Positions 20,265-30,097 are shown, numbered from the stretch's first letter. The stretch: 57,815 nt of DNA from Lacrimispora defluvii (GCA_013036995.1 JAAOXG010000023.1:1-57815), one strand, 5' to 3'. A program made the numbers and translations. Notes: generated by a model not told the origin, from the letters alone.

Positions 20265-20975
20265 ATGGCAGAAAAACAGCGGATTTTAATTGTGGACGAT
20301 GACAGCAATATTGCAGAACTCATTTCCCTATATCTTTTAAAGGAATGCTATGAAACAGAAATTGTGGGAGACGGAGAGGAAGCGCTTCGGGTTTTTCCTG
20401 AATTCAAACCCAATCTGGTTCTCCTCGATTTAATGCTTCCGGGCATGGACGGCTATCAGGTCTGCAGAGAGCTTCGCACCGGATCCCAGGTGCCCATTAT
20501 TATGCTGTCGGCAAAAGGCGAGGTCTTTGACAAAGTCCTGGGGCTGGAGCTTGGTGCTGATGATTATATGATCAAGCCTTTTGATTCCAAAGAGCTTGTG
20601 GCACGGGTTAAGGCAGTCTTAAGGCGCTATCAGACCTCTCCTGCAGCATCTGCTTCCCACACCGACCAGCAGGGCGACTATGTGGAATATCCGGATCTGA
20701 TTGTTAACTTAACCAATTACTCCGTCATCTATATGGGGCATTCCATTGAAATGCCGCCAAAGGAGCTGGAGCTTCTCTATTTCCTTGCCTCCTCTCCCAA
20801 CCAGGTATTTACAAGAGAACAGCTTTTGGACCATATCTGGGGGTATGAATATATTGGTGACACAAGAACTGTGGACGTTCACATCAAGCGTCTGAGAGAA
20901 AAGATAAAGGATCATTCCGGCTGGTCACTCTCCACTGTGTGGGGGATTGGGTATAAATTCGAAGTGAAACGGTAG
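20265..20975 (+). CDS. OmpR-family response regulator
   Basis: A 236-aa protein. The receiver domain carries D55 in LLDLMLPGMDG and the switch lysine in IKPFDSKE. The DNA-binding winged helix (about 135-236) ends GIGYKFEVKR. A GGGGGATCC ribosome site lies 22 nt after mutS2. The histidine kinase 165 bp downstream on the same strand is the likely partner, but a strong terminator separates the two, so regulator and kinase are made from different transcripts. Confidence 0.9.
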   Translation: MAEKQRILIVDDDSNIAELISLYLLKECYETEIVGDGEEALRVFPEFKPNLVLLDLMLPGMDGYQVCRELRTGSQVPIIMLSAKGEVFDKVLGLELGADDYMIKPFDSKELVARVKAVLRRYQTSPAASASHTDQQGDYVEYPDLIVNLTNYSVIYMGHSIEMPPKELELLYFLASSPNQVFTREQLLDHIWGYEYIGDTRTVDVHIKRLREKIKDHSGWSLSTVWGIGYKFEVKR

Positions 20976-20990
20976 TTTTATAGATATCAA

Positions 20991-21036
20991 AGAGGCTGAC
21001 GTAAAACGTTCCATATATTTTACGTCAGCCCCTCTT
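20991..21036 (+). terminator. Strong terminator between regulator and kinase genes
   Basis: A stem of about 16 bp (AGAGGCTGACGTAAAA pairing with TTTTACGTCAGCCCCTCT, one bulge) is followed by TTTT. It closes the mutS2-regulator transcript before the histidine kinase. Confidence 0.85.
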
Positions 21037-21084
21037 TTAACCAACGAAAATAAGGAATGACATGAATACCAAAAAGAGTTATAC

Positions 21085-21113
21085 TTGATGCATTAGACAC
21101 AGGTAAGTATATA
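21085..21113 (+). promoter_or_regulatory. Probable promoter of the 21141 histidine kinase
   Basis: TTGATG (21085-21090) and TATATA (21108-21113) have 17-bp spacing. The position after the terminator and 27 bp before the kinase start supports independent transcription, with a very short leader. Confidence 0.45.
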
Positions 21114-21140
21114 TCTGCACAATATAGAGGTGAACATTCC

Positions 21141-22547
21141 ATGACACATTCTTTGTATTATAAATTTATTATGGGTTACTTACTTTTTGGACTTTTGGGT
21201 TTTGTAACCATCGCATCCTTCTCTTCCAGGATTACAGACCAGTATCTGCTTGGCCAGCAGTCAGAGTGTCTGTATGACGAAGCCAACCAGATTGCCTCAT
21301 CCTTTAGCAGCATGTATCACGGAAAGGATATGAAGCTTTCCTCTTCCTATCCTGGTCTTGTAAATGAAGCGGATTATCTCCACGCCCGCATCTGGATTGT
21401 GGACCGTCAGGGCAAGATCGTATCCGACAGCCAGCAGCCAGGTAAAGACGGGGATATGATTGAGAATTTTGACCCAACCATTATGGGAAATAAATCCTAT
21501 ACCATCGGTAATTACTACAACGAGTTTCCTTATGATGTATTAAGCGTACACGCTCCCATAACAGGGAACTATACCACTCATGGGTATGTGGTGATTCATC
21601 TTCCCATATCCTATTTACAATCCCAGAGAAACGGTATATTAAACATCGTATACATTACCTCAGCGGTAGTTTTCGGTTTTTCTCTGATCATCTTGCTGGT
21701 TTTTACAAAAAATGTCTATATCCCCCTGAAAAAGATTACAGCCGGTGCCAACGAATATGCACAGGGTAATCTGACCCATCACATTGATGTGAATACAAGG
21801 GATGAGATGGGATATCTGGCAGCCACTTTAAATTATATGTCTGATGAGATCAATAAAATGGAAGAGTACCAGCGGACCTTTATCGCCAATGTGTCACACG
21901 ATTTCCGTTCCCCCCTGACTTCCATCAAGGGATACTTAGAGGCGATCTTAGACGGAACCATACCGCCCCAGATGCATGAAAAGTATTTAAACCGGGTGAT
22001 ATCCGAGACAGAACGGCTCAATAAGCTGACTCAAAGCATGCTGACCCTTAATTCCCTTGACTGTAAAGGATACTTAAACCGTACAAATTTTGATATTAAC
22101 CGGGTGATTAAAGATACGGCTGCTTCTCTAGAAGGTACCTGCAATACAAAAAACATTACATTTGACCTGACTTTCTCTGACAGCATTCAGATGGTCCACG
22201 CAGACCTTGGCAAAATCCAGCAGGTTCTTTATAATCTTATCGATAATGCCATTAAATTCAGCCATACAGATTCCACTATTTATATACAGGCTTCCGGCAA
22301 GTATGAAAAAATCTTTATCTCAGTAAAAGATACTGGTATTGGGATTCCAAAGGACAGCATTAAAAAGATATGGGAGCGGTTTTACAAAACTGATCTGTCC
22401 AGAGGAAAGGACAAGAAAGGGACCGGACTGGGACTTGCAATTGTCCGGGAAATCATTCAGTCTCACGGAGAAAATATTGATGTAGTCAGCACAGAAGGGG
22501 TTGGATCTGAGTTTATTTTCAGCCTTCCTAAATCAACCAGTTTATAG
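21141..22547 (+). CDS. Membrane sensor histidine kinase with HAMP domain
   Basis: A 468-aa protein with TM1 (about 8-28), an extracytoplasmic sensor region (about 30-165), TM2 (about 168-190), and HAMP (about 190-245). HisKA has the phospho-His in NVSHDFRSPLTS, and HATPase_c has N-box NLIDNAIKFS and G-boxes DTGIGIP and GTGLGLAI. AGAGGTG precedes the ATG. It presumably phosphorylates the OmpR-type regulator encoded just upstream. The stimulus is unknown. Confidence 0.9.
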   Translation: MTHSLYYKFIMGYLLFGLLGFVTIASFSSRITDQYLLGQQSECLYDEANQIASSFSSMYHGKDMKLSSSYPGLVNEADYLHARIWIVDRQGKIVSDSQQPGKDGDMIENFDPTIMGNKSYTIGNYYNEFPYDVLSVHAPITGNYTTHGYVVIHLPISYLQSQRNGILNIVYITSAVVFGFSLIILLVFTKNVYIPLKKITAGANEYAQGNLTHHIDVNTRDEMGYLAATLNYMSDEINKMEEYQRTFIANVSHDFRSPLTSIKGYLEAILDGTIPPQMHEKYLNRVISETERLNKLTQSMLTLNSLDCKGYLNRTNFDINRVIKDTAASLEGTCNTKNITFDLTFSDSIQMVHADLGKIQQVLYNLIDNAIKFSHTDSTIYIQASGKYEKIFISVKDTGIGIPKDSIKKIWERFYKTDLSRGKDKKGTGLGLAIVREIIQSHGENIDVVSTEGVGSEFIFSLPKSTSL

Positions 22548-22564
22548 GAACTTCTGTGAAATAT

Positions 22565-22614
22565 AAAAAGCAGATAAGAACAGACGCTTTGATTGTCTGA
22601 ACTTATCTGCTTTT
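22565..22614. terminator. Bidirectional terminator between convergent genes
   Basis: AAAAGCAGATAAG pairs with CTTATCTGCTTTT around an inner AGAC/GTCT helix, with T-runs on both strands. It ends the kinase gene on the plus strand and the blaI-like gene on the minus strand. Confidence 0.85.
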
Positions 22615-23018
22615 CACTTATGCTCATCCCGGCTGTCAGATATTCTCTTTTCTTTTTTATCTTTCAGAATACGTTCCAGTTCTTCGATCTGTTCCATTGA
22701 CAGTTCTTCTTCCAGAAACTTCGTAAAAAGCATATTTAAAGCACCGTCATAGACCTTTTTTAAGAAGGATTCATTCTCAGACCTGATGCACTCTTCTTCC
22801 GAAAGCAAAGGATAGTAGTAATAAACTCTGCCCTTCTTTTCAAATCCAATCACTTCTTTTTTGATTAGTCTTGTTATAAAGGTTTTTATTGTCTGTGCTG
22901 ACCACATCATTCTGCCAGATAGCAGGTTAATGATCTCTTCTGAGGTTATGGGGTTAGACTTCCATATAAGTTTCATAATTTCCCATTCTGCATCTGATAT
23001 TTTCGGAAGTGTGCTCAT
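22614..23018 (-). CDS. BlaI/MecI/CopY-family transcriptional repressor
   Basis: A 134-aa protein starting STLPKISDAEWEIMKLIW, with a winged helix (about 5-80) and a helical dimerisation tail, the normal size for BlaI/MecI. Family members repress beta-lactamase, penicillin-binding protein or copper genes and are released by cleavage by a BlaR1-type sensor. No BlaR1 peptidase, beta-lactamase or copper gene is adjacent, so the target must lie elsewhere or be itself. AAAGGAG precedes the ATG. Confidence 0.88.
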   Translation of the reverse strand: MSTLPKISDAEWEIMKLIWKSNPITSEEIINLLSGRMMWSAQTIKTFITRLIKKEVIGFEKKGRVYYYYPLLSEEECIRSENESFLKKVYDGALNMLFTKFLEEELSMEQIEELERILKDKKEKRISDSRDEHK

Positions 23019-23108
23019 ATATATAACTCCTTTTGGGTCTGCATTTGTAAGCTGTATCTTAGTTTAAACCTGCGGAGTATGTTTGTCAATTAACTCTTTT
23101 ATCAAACA

Positions 23109-23155
23109 GAAAAGCACGCCAGCCTCCTGTTCAGGAAAGACAGCATGCCTTTTTA
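23109..23155 (-). terminator. Imperfect terminator after phoH-like gene
   Basis: On the minus strand a long imperfect stem (GGCATGCTGTC... with GGCTGGCGTGC) around CCTG/CAGG ends in TTTTC, directly after the stop at 23167. Confidence 0.6.
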
Positions 23156-23166
23156 TCAATAAAATC

Positions 23167-24528
23167 TTATAATCGTTTCACTGCATCCATTGCCAGTACA
23201 GACCGTTCGCATTCCTCGGCCTGCAGGGTAATCTGCCAGCACAGAGAACTTCCTTTCATATGCTCAGCCGCATAACTGAGTCCATTGGTCCGTTCATCAA
23301 GAAACGGGCGGTCAATCTGATTGGGATCTCCAAGCAGTATGATCTTTGTTCCTTTTCCTGCACGGGTTATAATTCCCTTGACCTGATTGGGCGTCATATT
23401 CTGGGCTTCATCGATAATTAAATAAGTCTGAATGATGGAGCGCCCCCGGATAAATGTCAGCGCCTCTGTTTTAATCAGGCCTCTGGCAAATATTTCCTCG
23501 ATTTTGCCCGATAGTTCATCCTCATTTTCATAACGCTTCTCCTCATTGGAATCAATGAGCTGTTCCAGATTGTCAATCACAGGTCTCATCAGCGGAGAGA
23601 TTTTCTCCTGCTCGTCTCCCGGAAGAAATCCAATGTCAGAATCAAACTGGGCATTGGGACGGCTGACAATGATCCGTCTGTATTCTCCGGTTGGATTGTT
23701 TAAAAGCTTTTCAAGCCCTACTGCAAGAGAGTAAAAGGTTTTGGCTGTCCCCGCCATACCTTTAATGATAACTAACGGCGCTATTTCGGCAGGCTGCATC
23801 AGGGCTTCCTGAGCAAAATACTGACCTGCATTCCTGGGCGCAACCCCATAGGGCCTGCTTTTCTGGTAATCGAGAGGGATTATTTTATCTCCCTTTACCC
23901 GTCCCAGCACCGTTTTTCTGGCTGACTGATCCGCTTTTAATATTACAAACTGATTCTCAAACAGCTTTGGACTGCTTTTAGCACCCGATTCATCGGTGAT
24001 GTATACCCAATCAGTTTGAATTCCCTTTTTCTTAAAATCCTTAAAATTCTCCTCTGGAGCAAAAACTTCGATTCTTCCTGTGTATTGCTCCTCTCGCCCG
24101 GATACCTGCTCGGTTGTAAAATCCTCCGCACGGATTCCGATAATCTGCGCTTTAATACGCAGCAATATGTCCTTCGTTACCAGCACAACCTCTCCCTCAA
24201 GTCCTCTGCATACCTTGAGAATACGGTTATCCATTTTGTCGTCGGGAAGATCTGGGGGAAGCACAACATCCACAAAGTTTTTTTCAATCCTGATTGTTCC
24301 TCCATGCTCCAGTTTTACTCCTGTCAGTAAATCTCCCTGATGACGCAGCTGTTCCAAAAGCCTTATGGCCTTTCTTGCATTGGCACCTGTTTCGCCCTCA
24401 GCCTTTTTCAGGTGATCCAGCTCTTCCAGTACAGCCACCGGAAGAACTACCCGGTTATCCTCGAAACAATTGATGGCGTAAGGGGCCTGAATCAGAACAT
24501 TGGTATCTACCACATAGGTTTTTATCAT
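23167..24528 (-). CDS. PIN-PhoH fusion ATPase (YlaK type)
   Basis: A 453-aa protein. The N-terminal PIN domain (about 1-135; VVDTNVL, LEELD and a third acidic patch) is an RNase fold. The C-terminal PhoH ATPase (about 225-453) has Walker A (GMAGTAKT), IIVSRPN and LIIDEAQNMTPNQVK. PhoH2-type proteins of this architecture act as sequence-specific RNA helicase and ribonuclease in other bacteria. Here it is monocistronic with its own terminator. The substrate in this organism is unknown. Confidence 0.9.
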   Translation of the reverse strand: MIKTYVVDTNVLIQAPYAINCFEDNRVVLPVAVLEELDHLKKAEGETGANARKAIRLLEQLRHQGDLLTGVKLEHGGTIRIEKNFVDVVLPPDLPDDKMDNRILKVCRGLEGEVVLVTKDILLRIKAQIIGIRAEDFTTEQVSGREEQYTGRIEVFAPEENFKDFKKKGIQTDWVYITDESGAKSSPKLFENQFVILKADQSARKTVLGRVKGDKIIPLDYQKSRPYGVAPRNAGQYFAQEALMQPAEIAPLVIIKGMAGTAKTFYSLAVGLEKLLNNPTGEYRRIIVSRPNAQFDSDIGFLPGDEQEKISPLMRPVIDNLEQLIDSNEEKRYENEDELSGKIEEIFARGLIKTEALTFIRGRSIIQTYLIIDEAQNMTPNQVKGIITRAGKGTKIILLGDPNQIDRPFLDERTNGLSYAAEHMKGSSLCWQITLQAEECERSVLAMDAVKRL

Positions 24529-24675
24529 TTACCGGACTCCTTTGCAATTTCAGAAACCTTGGATTCTGTAAATCTGATTATACCTTCTGCCAGGGACTCC
24601 TGTAATCACAGTATGGTAAAAGAAATGTAAAAACAGATTCAATTTTCTGGAATCCGGTTCCAGATATCCTAAATC

Positions 24676-24951
24676 TTATATTATATGTTCCTGTTCATCC
24701 TCATTCCATGACCCGGACTGTTCCGGTCCTTTAAAGAGCAGTCTTTTCAATGACCAGATAATCATAATGGAACCAGTAAGAAAAAACAGGGTCATAAAGA
24801 CCAGCTGAATGAGATTTCTGATTCCGGAAGAGATAAGAAGTTCCGGAACCAGCTGAAACGCCAGCCAGATCAGATATCCGCCTCCGGCCAGTCTTAAACC
24901 CAGAGTAATGGGCGCAGGTGACTCACCCTGCTTCTTTTTGTCCTCGCTCAT
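24676..24951 (-). CDS. Small two-helix membrane protein of the sugar operon
   Basis: A 91-aa protein I do not recognise. A charged N-terminus is followed by two hydrophobic helices (about 17-37 and 46-68), a basic loop and an acidic tail. GGAGTATAAC before the ATG overlaps the end of the regulator gene, only 9 nt away, so it is very probably translated from the same transcript as the sugar ABC transporter and regulator. It may be a small accessory membrane protein. Function is unknown. Confidence 0.7.
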   Translation of the reverse strand: MSEDKKKQGESPAPITLGLRLAGGGYLIWLAFQLVPELLISSGIRNLIQLVFMTLFFLTGSIMIIWSLKRLLFKGPEQSGSWNEDEQEHII

Positions 24952-24960
24952 GTTATACTC

Positions 24961-26046
24961 CTATACTCTGACACGAACGGATTTCCGCTCTACTGCCTCT
25001 GAATCAAAAAGATAATTTCCATTAAAATAGGGATTTTCAATCATGCGTATCATGTTTTCCGCTGCTTTTTTCCCCAATGCCTCCATAGGGTGGGGAAATG
25101 AAGTAATGGGTACCTCGCCCAGGGATGCCAGCTCCGAATTATCAATGCTGACCAGGGATAAATCTTCGGGAATCATAATCCCCCGCTTCATGCAGATACC
25201 CGAAAGCAGATAAGCTACCTCATCGTTATAACAGACCAGTGCCGTACAATCTTTTAACCGGTCAAAAAGATAATCAGACCAGGCTTCCAGATCATTCTGG
25301 CTCTCCGAATCAATCCAGACAATCCCCCTTCTGTCTATGCCGATACCTGCCTGCTTCATTGCCTTTACAAACCCCAGATAACGAAGATGCCCCTGTCCGT
25401 CATCACATTTAAAGATCCCCCCGATCTTTTTATGCCCTGCATGAATCAGATATTCAACCGCTTTTTTGGTCACCAGTTCATCATTGAGTGCTACACAGGG
25501 AAATGACAACTGGGGATAACTGCTGTTAAAAAACAGGACGGGCAACTGCTGTTTTGCCAGCCTGCGGTAGGAATCCAGATTGGGATTTGGCAGCGCACTT
25601 TTTGCCGGTTCCACAATCAGCCCGTCTATAAATCCTTTGTCTAACAGCTTATCAAGAATTTCTCCTTCTTTTTCGATTCTGTTTCCTGTAAATGCCACCT
25701 GCATGGTATAGCCTGCTTTTGACAATGTCTTTTCAATCCCTTTTAATACGGGAGGAAAAATATAGCTGTCTACATAGGTACTGATTACTGCAATGTTCTG
25801 GTAGCGTTCTTTTCTCACTTCCCGGTTTCCCACTCCCAAATAAGTTCCGCTTCCCCGAATTCTGGTCAGCATGTTTTTCTGTTCCAATACATCAATGGCA
25901 TGACGGACAGTCTGCCTGCTGAGATCAAATTCACGGCTTAGTTCGTTCTCTGACGGCAGCTTATCCCCAGTTTGGAACACCCCGTTTTGGATCTGCTCCA
26001 TGACCCAGTTTACAACAGCCATATATTTTGCTTCCTGCAACTGCAT
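24961..26046 (-). CDS. GntR-LacI hybrid sugar regulator (AraR type)
   Basis: A 361-aa protein. The N-terminal GntR winged helix (about 1-70; DKLPSENELSREFDLSRQTVRHAI) is joined to a LacI-type sugar-binding domain (about 78-361). This mix is typical of AraR-like repressors, which release DNA when sugar binds. It is encoded 21 nt downstream of the ABC permease, so it likely represses this operon. Candidate palindromic operators lie in the chvE leader (30098-30142). The sugar is not deducible with certainty; arabinose, xylose or galactose are plausible. Confidence 0.87.
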   Translation of the reverse strand: MQLQEAKYMAVVNWVMEQIQNGVFQTGDKLPSENELSREFDLSRQTVRHAIDVLEQKNMLTRIRGSGTYLGVGNREVRKERYQNIAVISTYVDSYIFPPVLKGIEKTLSKAGYTMQVAFTGNRIEKEGEILDKLLDKGFIDGLIVEPAKSALPNPNLDSYRRLAKQQLPVLFFNSSYPQLSFPCVALNDELVTKKAVEYLIHAGHKKIGGIFKCDDGQGHLRYLGFVKAMKQAGIGIDRRGIVWIDSESQNDLEAWSDYLFDRLKDCTALVCYNDEVAYLLSGICMKRGIMIPEDLSLVSIDNSELASLGEVPITSFPHPMEALGKKAAENMIRMIENPYFNGNYLFDSEAVERKSVRVRV

Positions 26047-26067
26047 CTTCTCTCCTACTGTCTTTGA

Positions 26068-27234
26068 TTATTTTTTTCTTTTGGATAATAAGTCAACCGT
26101 AACCGCTCCTAATAGTACAGCTCCTTTTACGATTTTCTGAATATCCGTAGACCAGCCGTATAGAGACATTCCGTTGTTTAAGATTCCCATAATAAATGCT
26201 CCGACTACCGCTCCTATGATGGTTCCAATGCCTCCAGATGTAGCAGCACCTCCAATATAACAGGAAGCGATGGCATCCATTTCAAACTGATCCCCTGCTT
26301 TGGGTGTTGCCGATGCATTTCGTGCAGAAAGCACAATTCCAGCAATTGCACACATAATTCCCATGTTGGTATACACCCAGAAGAATACTTTTTCCGTGTT
26401 AATACCAGACAGACGGGCTGCTTTGGCATTTCCGCCCAGTGCATAGATCTGCCTTCCTGCAACAGTCTTGCTGGTAATAAAGTGGTACAGGGCAACAAGA
26501 AGTCCCATAATGACCAGAACAAAGGGAATTCCGTTGTAACGTGCCAGCTTATAGAAGAAAAACCACACAATTATCATGATTACACCCACTTTGACAATTG
26601 TCTGCCACAATGGATTAACCGGAAAATCGTATTTCTTTTTTGTTTTTATACTTCTGATTTCCGATATAATAATAAAGGCAAATGCAATGAGCGCTGCTCC
26701 GATGGAAACCAGATCCAGTGTCCCTCCGCCAAAGGCTATTTTAACCGTTGGAAGAAAGCCTGCACCTATGTATGTATAGTTTACCGGAAGAGGACCTTTG
26801 GTCTGCGCCTTTAACAGCGTATAGGTAAGTCCGCGCCCCATAAGCATGGTTGCAAGTGTAACGATAAAGGGAGGTATGGAAAGCTTGGAAACAAAGAATC
26901 CAACAAACATACCGGAAAGGGTACCAATTGCAAGAGCCGCCAGTATTGCAACCCACATGCTGGTTTTGTAGTCTACAATCATAATACCCACAACTGCTCC
27001 GCATACGGCAACAATGGAACCGACCCCCAGATCTATGTTACCGGTCAGAACACAAAGAAGCATGCCTACCGCCAGAATAACAATATAGCTGTTCTGCATG
27101 ATTAAATTGTTAATGTTTGCCGGAGACATATTTTTACCGCCGGTCATTGCAGCAAAGATTAAGAAAACCACGATCAGAGCCAGAATCATACCATACTGCT
27201 TCATGTTAATATTAACTGTTTTCTTCTTATCCAT
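26068..27234 (-). CDS. mmsB: Monosaccharide ABC transporter permease (GguB/MmsB type)
   Basis: A 388-aa RbsC/XylH-family permease with about ten hydrophobic segments and the GNIDLGVGS and GLSGINTE/TPKAGDQFEMDAIASCYIGG stretches of this family. It forms the membrane channel for the ChvE-type binding protein. The frame is open to 27270, but GGAAGAATAAAG precedes the ATG at 27234. The gap to the ATPase gene is only 2 nt. Confidence 0.9.
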   Translation of the reverse strand: MDKKKTVNINMKQYGMILALIVVFLIFAAMTGGKNMSPANINNLIMQNSYIVILAVGMLLCVLTGNIDLGVGSIVAVCGAVVGIMIVDYKTSMWVAILAALAIGTLSGMFVGFFVSKLSIPPFIVTLATMLMGRGLTYTLLKAQTKGPLPVNYTYIGAGFLPTVKIAFGGGTLDLVSIGAALIAFAFIIISEIRSIKTKKKYDFPVNPLWQTIVKVGVIMIIVWFFFYKLARYNGIPFVLVIMGLLVALYHFITSKTVAGRQIYALGGNAKAARLSGINTEKVFFWVYTNMGIMCAIAGIVLSARNASATPKAGDQFEMDAIASCYIGGAATSGGIGTIIGAVVGAFIMGILNNGMSLYGWSTDIQKIVKGAVLLGAVTVDLLSKRKK

Positions 27235-27236
27235 CT

Positions 27237-28784
27237 TTATTCTTCCTTTCCGTTGTCTTCCATGATACACTTCATAATCTTTTCCTGTGAAACCTCTTCC
27301 CTGGTAAGTTCTCCGCAGATATGCCCTCCGTTTATGACATAGATGCGGTCACAGGTTCCGATTAACTCCTGAAGCTCTGACGATATGACAAGAATGGCTT
27401 TACCTGCCTTTGCCAGATCATTGATGATGCAGTATATTTCATACTTTGCACCAATGTCAATGCCCCGGGTGGGTTCATCAAGAATCAGGATATCAGGTTG
27501 GGTCAGCATCCATTTTGCCAGGACCACCTTCTGCTGATTTCCTCCGGACAGTGAGCTGACTGACTGATTGATGGAATTCGTCTTAACATTAATTTTCTTC
27601 CGGTAGTTTTCAGCGGAAATGATTTCATCATTCTTGTTCACAATTCCTTTTTTGGAAAAAAAGTTTCTAAGAGCTGCCAGCGTCATATTTCCTTTTACCG
27701 TGTCTATGAGGATCAGGCCGTAGTTTTTGCGGTCTTCCGAAACATATGCCAGCTTGTTATTTATGGCATCTCTTACATTTCTTATCAGAACCTGCTTTCC
27801 GTTTATCTTTATGGTTCCGCTGATTTTCTGCCCATAGGACCTGCCGAAAAGGCTCATTGCCAGTTCCGTTCTTCCTGCACCCATAAGTCCGGCAAATCCC
27901 ACTACCTCGCCGGCCTTAACATGAAAGGATACATCCTGAATGACATGACGGTCAGGATCGTCCGGATGATACGCATTCCAGTTTTCCACCTCGAATATCT
28001 TATCTTTGATTTCACTGGTCCGCTCCGGGTAACGGTTGGTCAGTTCCCTTCCCACCATCCCCTTAATGATCCGGTCTTCATTGATCTCATCTTTCCCCTT
28101 ATCCAGAGTCTCAATGGTCTTTCCATCTCTGATTACGGTAATGGAATCTGCAACATAGCTGATTTCGTTCAGCTTATGGGAGATCATAATGCAGGTGATT
28201 CCATGCTTTTTCAGTTCCAGCATAATGTTTAAAAGACGCTTGCTCTCTTCGTCATTTAACGCTGCTGTCGGTTCATCTAAGATCAGAAGCTCCACCTGCT
28301 TTGCCATTGCCCTTGCAATCTCTATCAGCTGCTGTTTACCGACTCCAAGGCTGCTCACCGGTACATTTAAGTTTTCATTCTCAAGTCCGACCTTTGCCAG
28401 CATTTCCTGTGCCCGCTTATGGGTTTTTGTCCAGTCAATGACTCCTTTTTTTCCTGTCTGCTCATTTCCCAGGAAAACATTTTCCGCTACTGACAGATAA
28501 GGGCTTAATGCCAGCTCCTGATGAATAATTACAATCCCCTTTGCCTCGCTTTGTTTAATGTTATGGAACTGGCACACTGCTCCGTGATAGACAATATCAC
28601 CGCTGTAGGTTCCATAAGGATAAACACCGGAGAGTACGTTCATAAGCGTAGACTTTCCGGCACCGTTTTCTCCGCAGAGAGCATGGATTTCCCCGCGTTT
28701 CACCTTGATATTCACATCATCAAGTGCCTTAACACCATAAAATTCTTTGGTGATGTGATTCATCTCCAGGATATAATCGGCCAT
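27237..28784 (-). CDS. mmsA: Monosaccharide ABC transporter ATP-binding protein (GguA/MmsA type)
   Basis: A 515-aa tandem ATPase. The first half has Walker [10 protein letters not shown], signature [10 protein letters not shown] and Walker [12 protein letters not shown]. The second half has a degenerate Walker A ([10 protein letters not shown]), [14 protein letters not shown] and [11 protein letters not shown]. This asymmetric double cassette is standard for the ribose/xylose/galactose importer family. It energises uptake through the permease encoded next. Confidence 0.93.
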   Translation of the reverse strand: MADYILEMNHITKEFYGVKALDDVNIKVKRGEIHALCGENGAGKSTLMNVLSGVYPYGTYSGDIVYHGAVCQFHNIKQSEAKGIVIIHQELALSPYLSVAENVFLGNEQTGKKGVIDWTKTHKRAQEMLAKVGLENENLNVPVSSLGVGKQQLIEIARAMAKQVELLILDEPTAALNDEESKRLLNIMLELKKHGITCIMISHKLNEISYVADSITVIRDGKTIETLDKGKDEINEDRIIKGMVGRELTNRYPERTSEIKDKIFEVENWNAYHPDDPDRHVIQDVSFHVKAGEVVGFAGLMGAGRTELAMSLFGRSYGQKISGTIKINGKQVLIRNVRDAINNKLAYVSEDRKNYGLILIDTVKGNMTLAALRNFFSKKGIVNKNDEIISAENYRKKINVKTNSINQSVSSLSGGNQQKVVLAKWMLTQPDILILDEPTRGIDIGAKYEIYCIINDLAKAGKAILVISSELQELIGTCDRIYVINGGHICGELTREEVSQEKIMKCIMEDNGKEE

Positions 28785-28863
28785 CTTTCCAACTCCTTTT
28801 CTTTTTATCCTTCACGAAAACAGGCGGCAGTCTTTTCCACCGCCGCCTGTATGTACGTCTCTG

Positions 28864-30054
28864 CTACTGTGTCAGCTGTTGTTCTGTATAATAACCGCCA
28901 TCAATAATGATCTTTTTATAATTGTCCTTGTCAACCGCAACCGGTGTACACAGATAAGAAGGAACTACCACCTTACCATTGTTATACTGGGTTGTATCGT
29001 TAATTTCAGGTTTTCCGCCTTCTAACACTGCCTGAACCATGGTTACGCATTTTTCAGCAAGAAGTCTGGTGTCCTTATAAATGGACATGGTCTGATAACC
29101 GGAAATAACATTTTTTACTGCCATTAATTCCGCATCCTGACCAGTGATCAAAGGCCAGTCAACGCCTACTTTATAGCCTGCTCCCTCTAATGCAGCCTTG
29201 CAGCCATAAGCAAAACCATCAAATGCAGATGCACAGATATCCAGCTTTTTGTCTGCATAAAATCCGGTTAAGTAGTTCTCACAGTTTTGCTGTGCTGTTT
29301 CCTGAGACCATCTTAAGATACAGGTATCTTCAAATGAAGTACGTCCGGATTCGCATTTTAAGGTTCCGTCATCCAGATATGGCTTTAATACTTCCATTAA
29401 GCCGTTATAGAGGAACAATGCGTTGTTATCATCAGGAGATCCCATAAAGAATTCGATGGTATAGGATTTTCCTTCTGCTTTTGCCTTATCTAACTGCTTT
29501 GATTCTTTGATGTAATTACCAATGGCTGTACCTACGCCCTTGTTATCAAAGGTTGCATAATAGGAAACAGCATCTGTATCCATCAGCAGACGGTCATAGG
29601 CAATAATCGGGATTCCGGCGCTCTTGGCCTGAGCTTCCACATTGACCAGAGCTGAGGAGTCGATGGATGCAATTACCAGACACTTAACACCAGAAGCAAT
29701 CATGTTTTCAATCTGGGAAACCTGCATCTGGACATCATCCTCTGCATACTGTAAATCCACCTGATATCCAAGGGCCTCCAGCTGTTTCTTCATGTTTGCA
29801 CCATCATTGATCCAGCGCTCAGAAGACTGGGTAGGCATGGCCACACCTACTTTTCCGCCGCTTCCCGCTGCCTTTGCTGCTTCTGTTGTTGCTGCTGCCG
29901 CAGCGGTTGTTGCAGCTGTGGTTTCTGCTGCTTTGGTCTCTGCTGCTTTGGCTGCCGCCGTGGTTGCAGTTGTCTGAGACGAGCTGCATCCAAATAATGC
30001 AGATGCCGCCAACACCGCACTAAGCATGACTCCAAGTACTCTTCGTTTCATCAT
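28864..30054 (-). CDS. chvE: ChvE-type monosaccharide-binding lipoprotein
   Basis: A 396-aa lipoprotein with lipobox ALFGC (C23), an Ala/Thr-rich linker (about 26-66), then a type I periplasmic-binding domain beginning VGVAMPTQSSERWINDG, close to ChvE/XylF. ChvE-like proteins bind several aldoses. AGGAGGG precedes ATGATG. It is the first gene of the chvE-mmsA-mmsB-gntR operon; the 79-nt gap to mmsA is the largest in the operon. A good promoter lies about 180 bp upstream. Confidence 0.93.
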   Translation of the reverse strand: MMKRRVLGVMLSAVLAASALFGCSSSQTTATTAAAKAAETKAAETTAATTAAAAATTEAAKAAGSGGKVGVAMPTQSSERWINDGANMKKQLEALGYQVDLQYAEDDVQMQVSQIENMIASGVKCLVIASIDSSALVNVEAQAKSAGIPIIAYDRLLMDTDAVSYYATFDNKGVGTAIGNYIKESKQLDKAKAEGKSYTIEFFMGSPDDNNALFLYNGLMEVLKPYLDDGTLKCESGRTSFEDTCILRWSQETAQQNCENYLTGFYADKKLDICASAFDGFAYGCKAALEGAGYKVGVDWPLITGQDAELMAVKNVISGYQTMSIYKDTRLLAEKCVTMVQAVLEGGKPEINDTTQYNNGKVVVPSYLCTPVAVDKDNYKKIIIDGGYYTEQQLTQ

Positions 30055-30097
30055 TTCATACCCTCCTAATAATTACATTTTAGTATATACAATTTGC

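Noticed and set aside
29792-29977. Ala/Val-rich plus-strand ORF opposite the chvE linker
   Set aside because: It is the antisense of the low-complexity Ala/Thr codons of the lipoprotein linker, not a gene.
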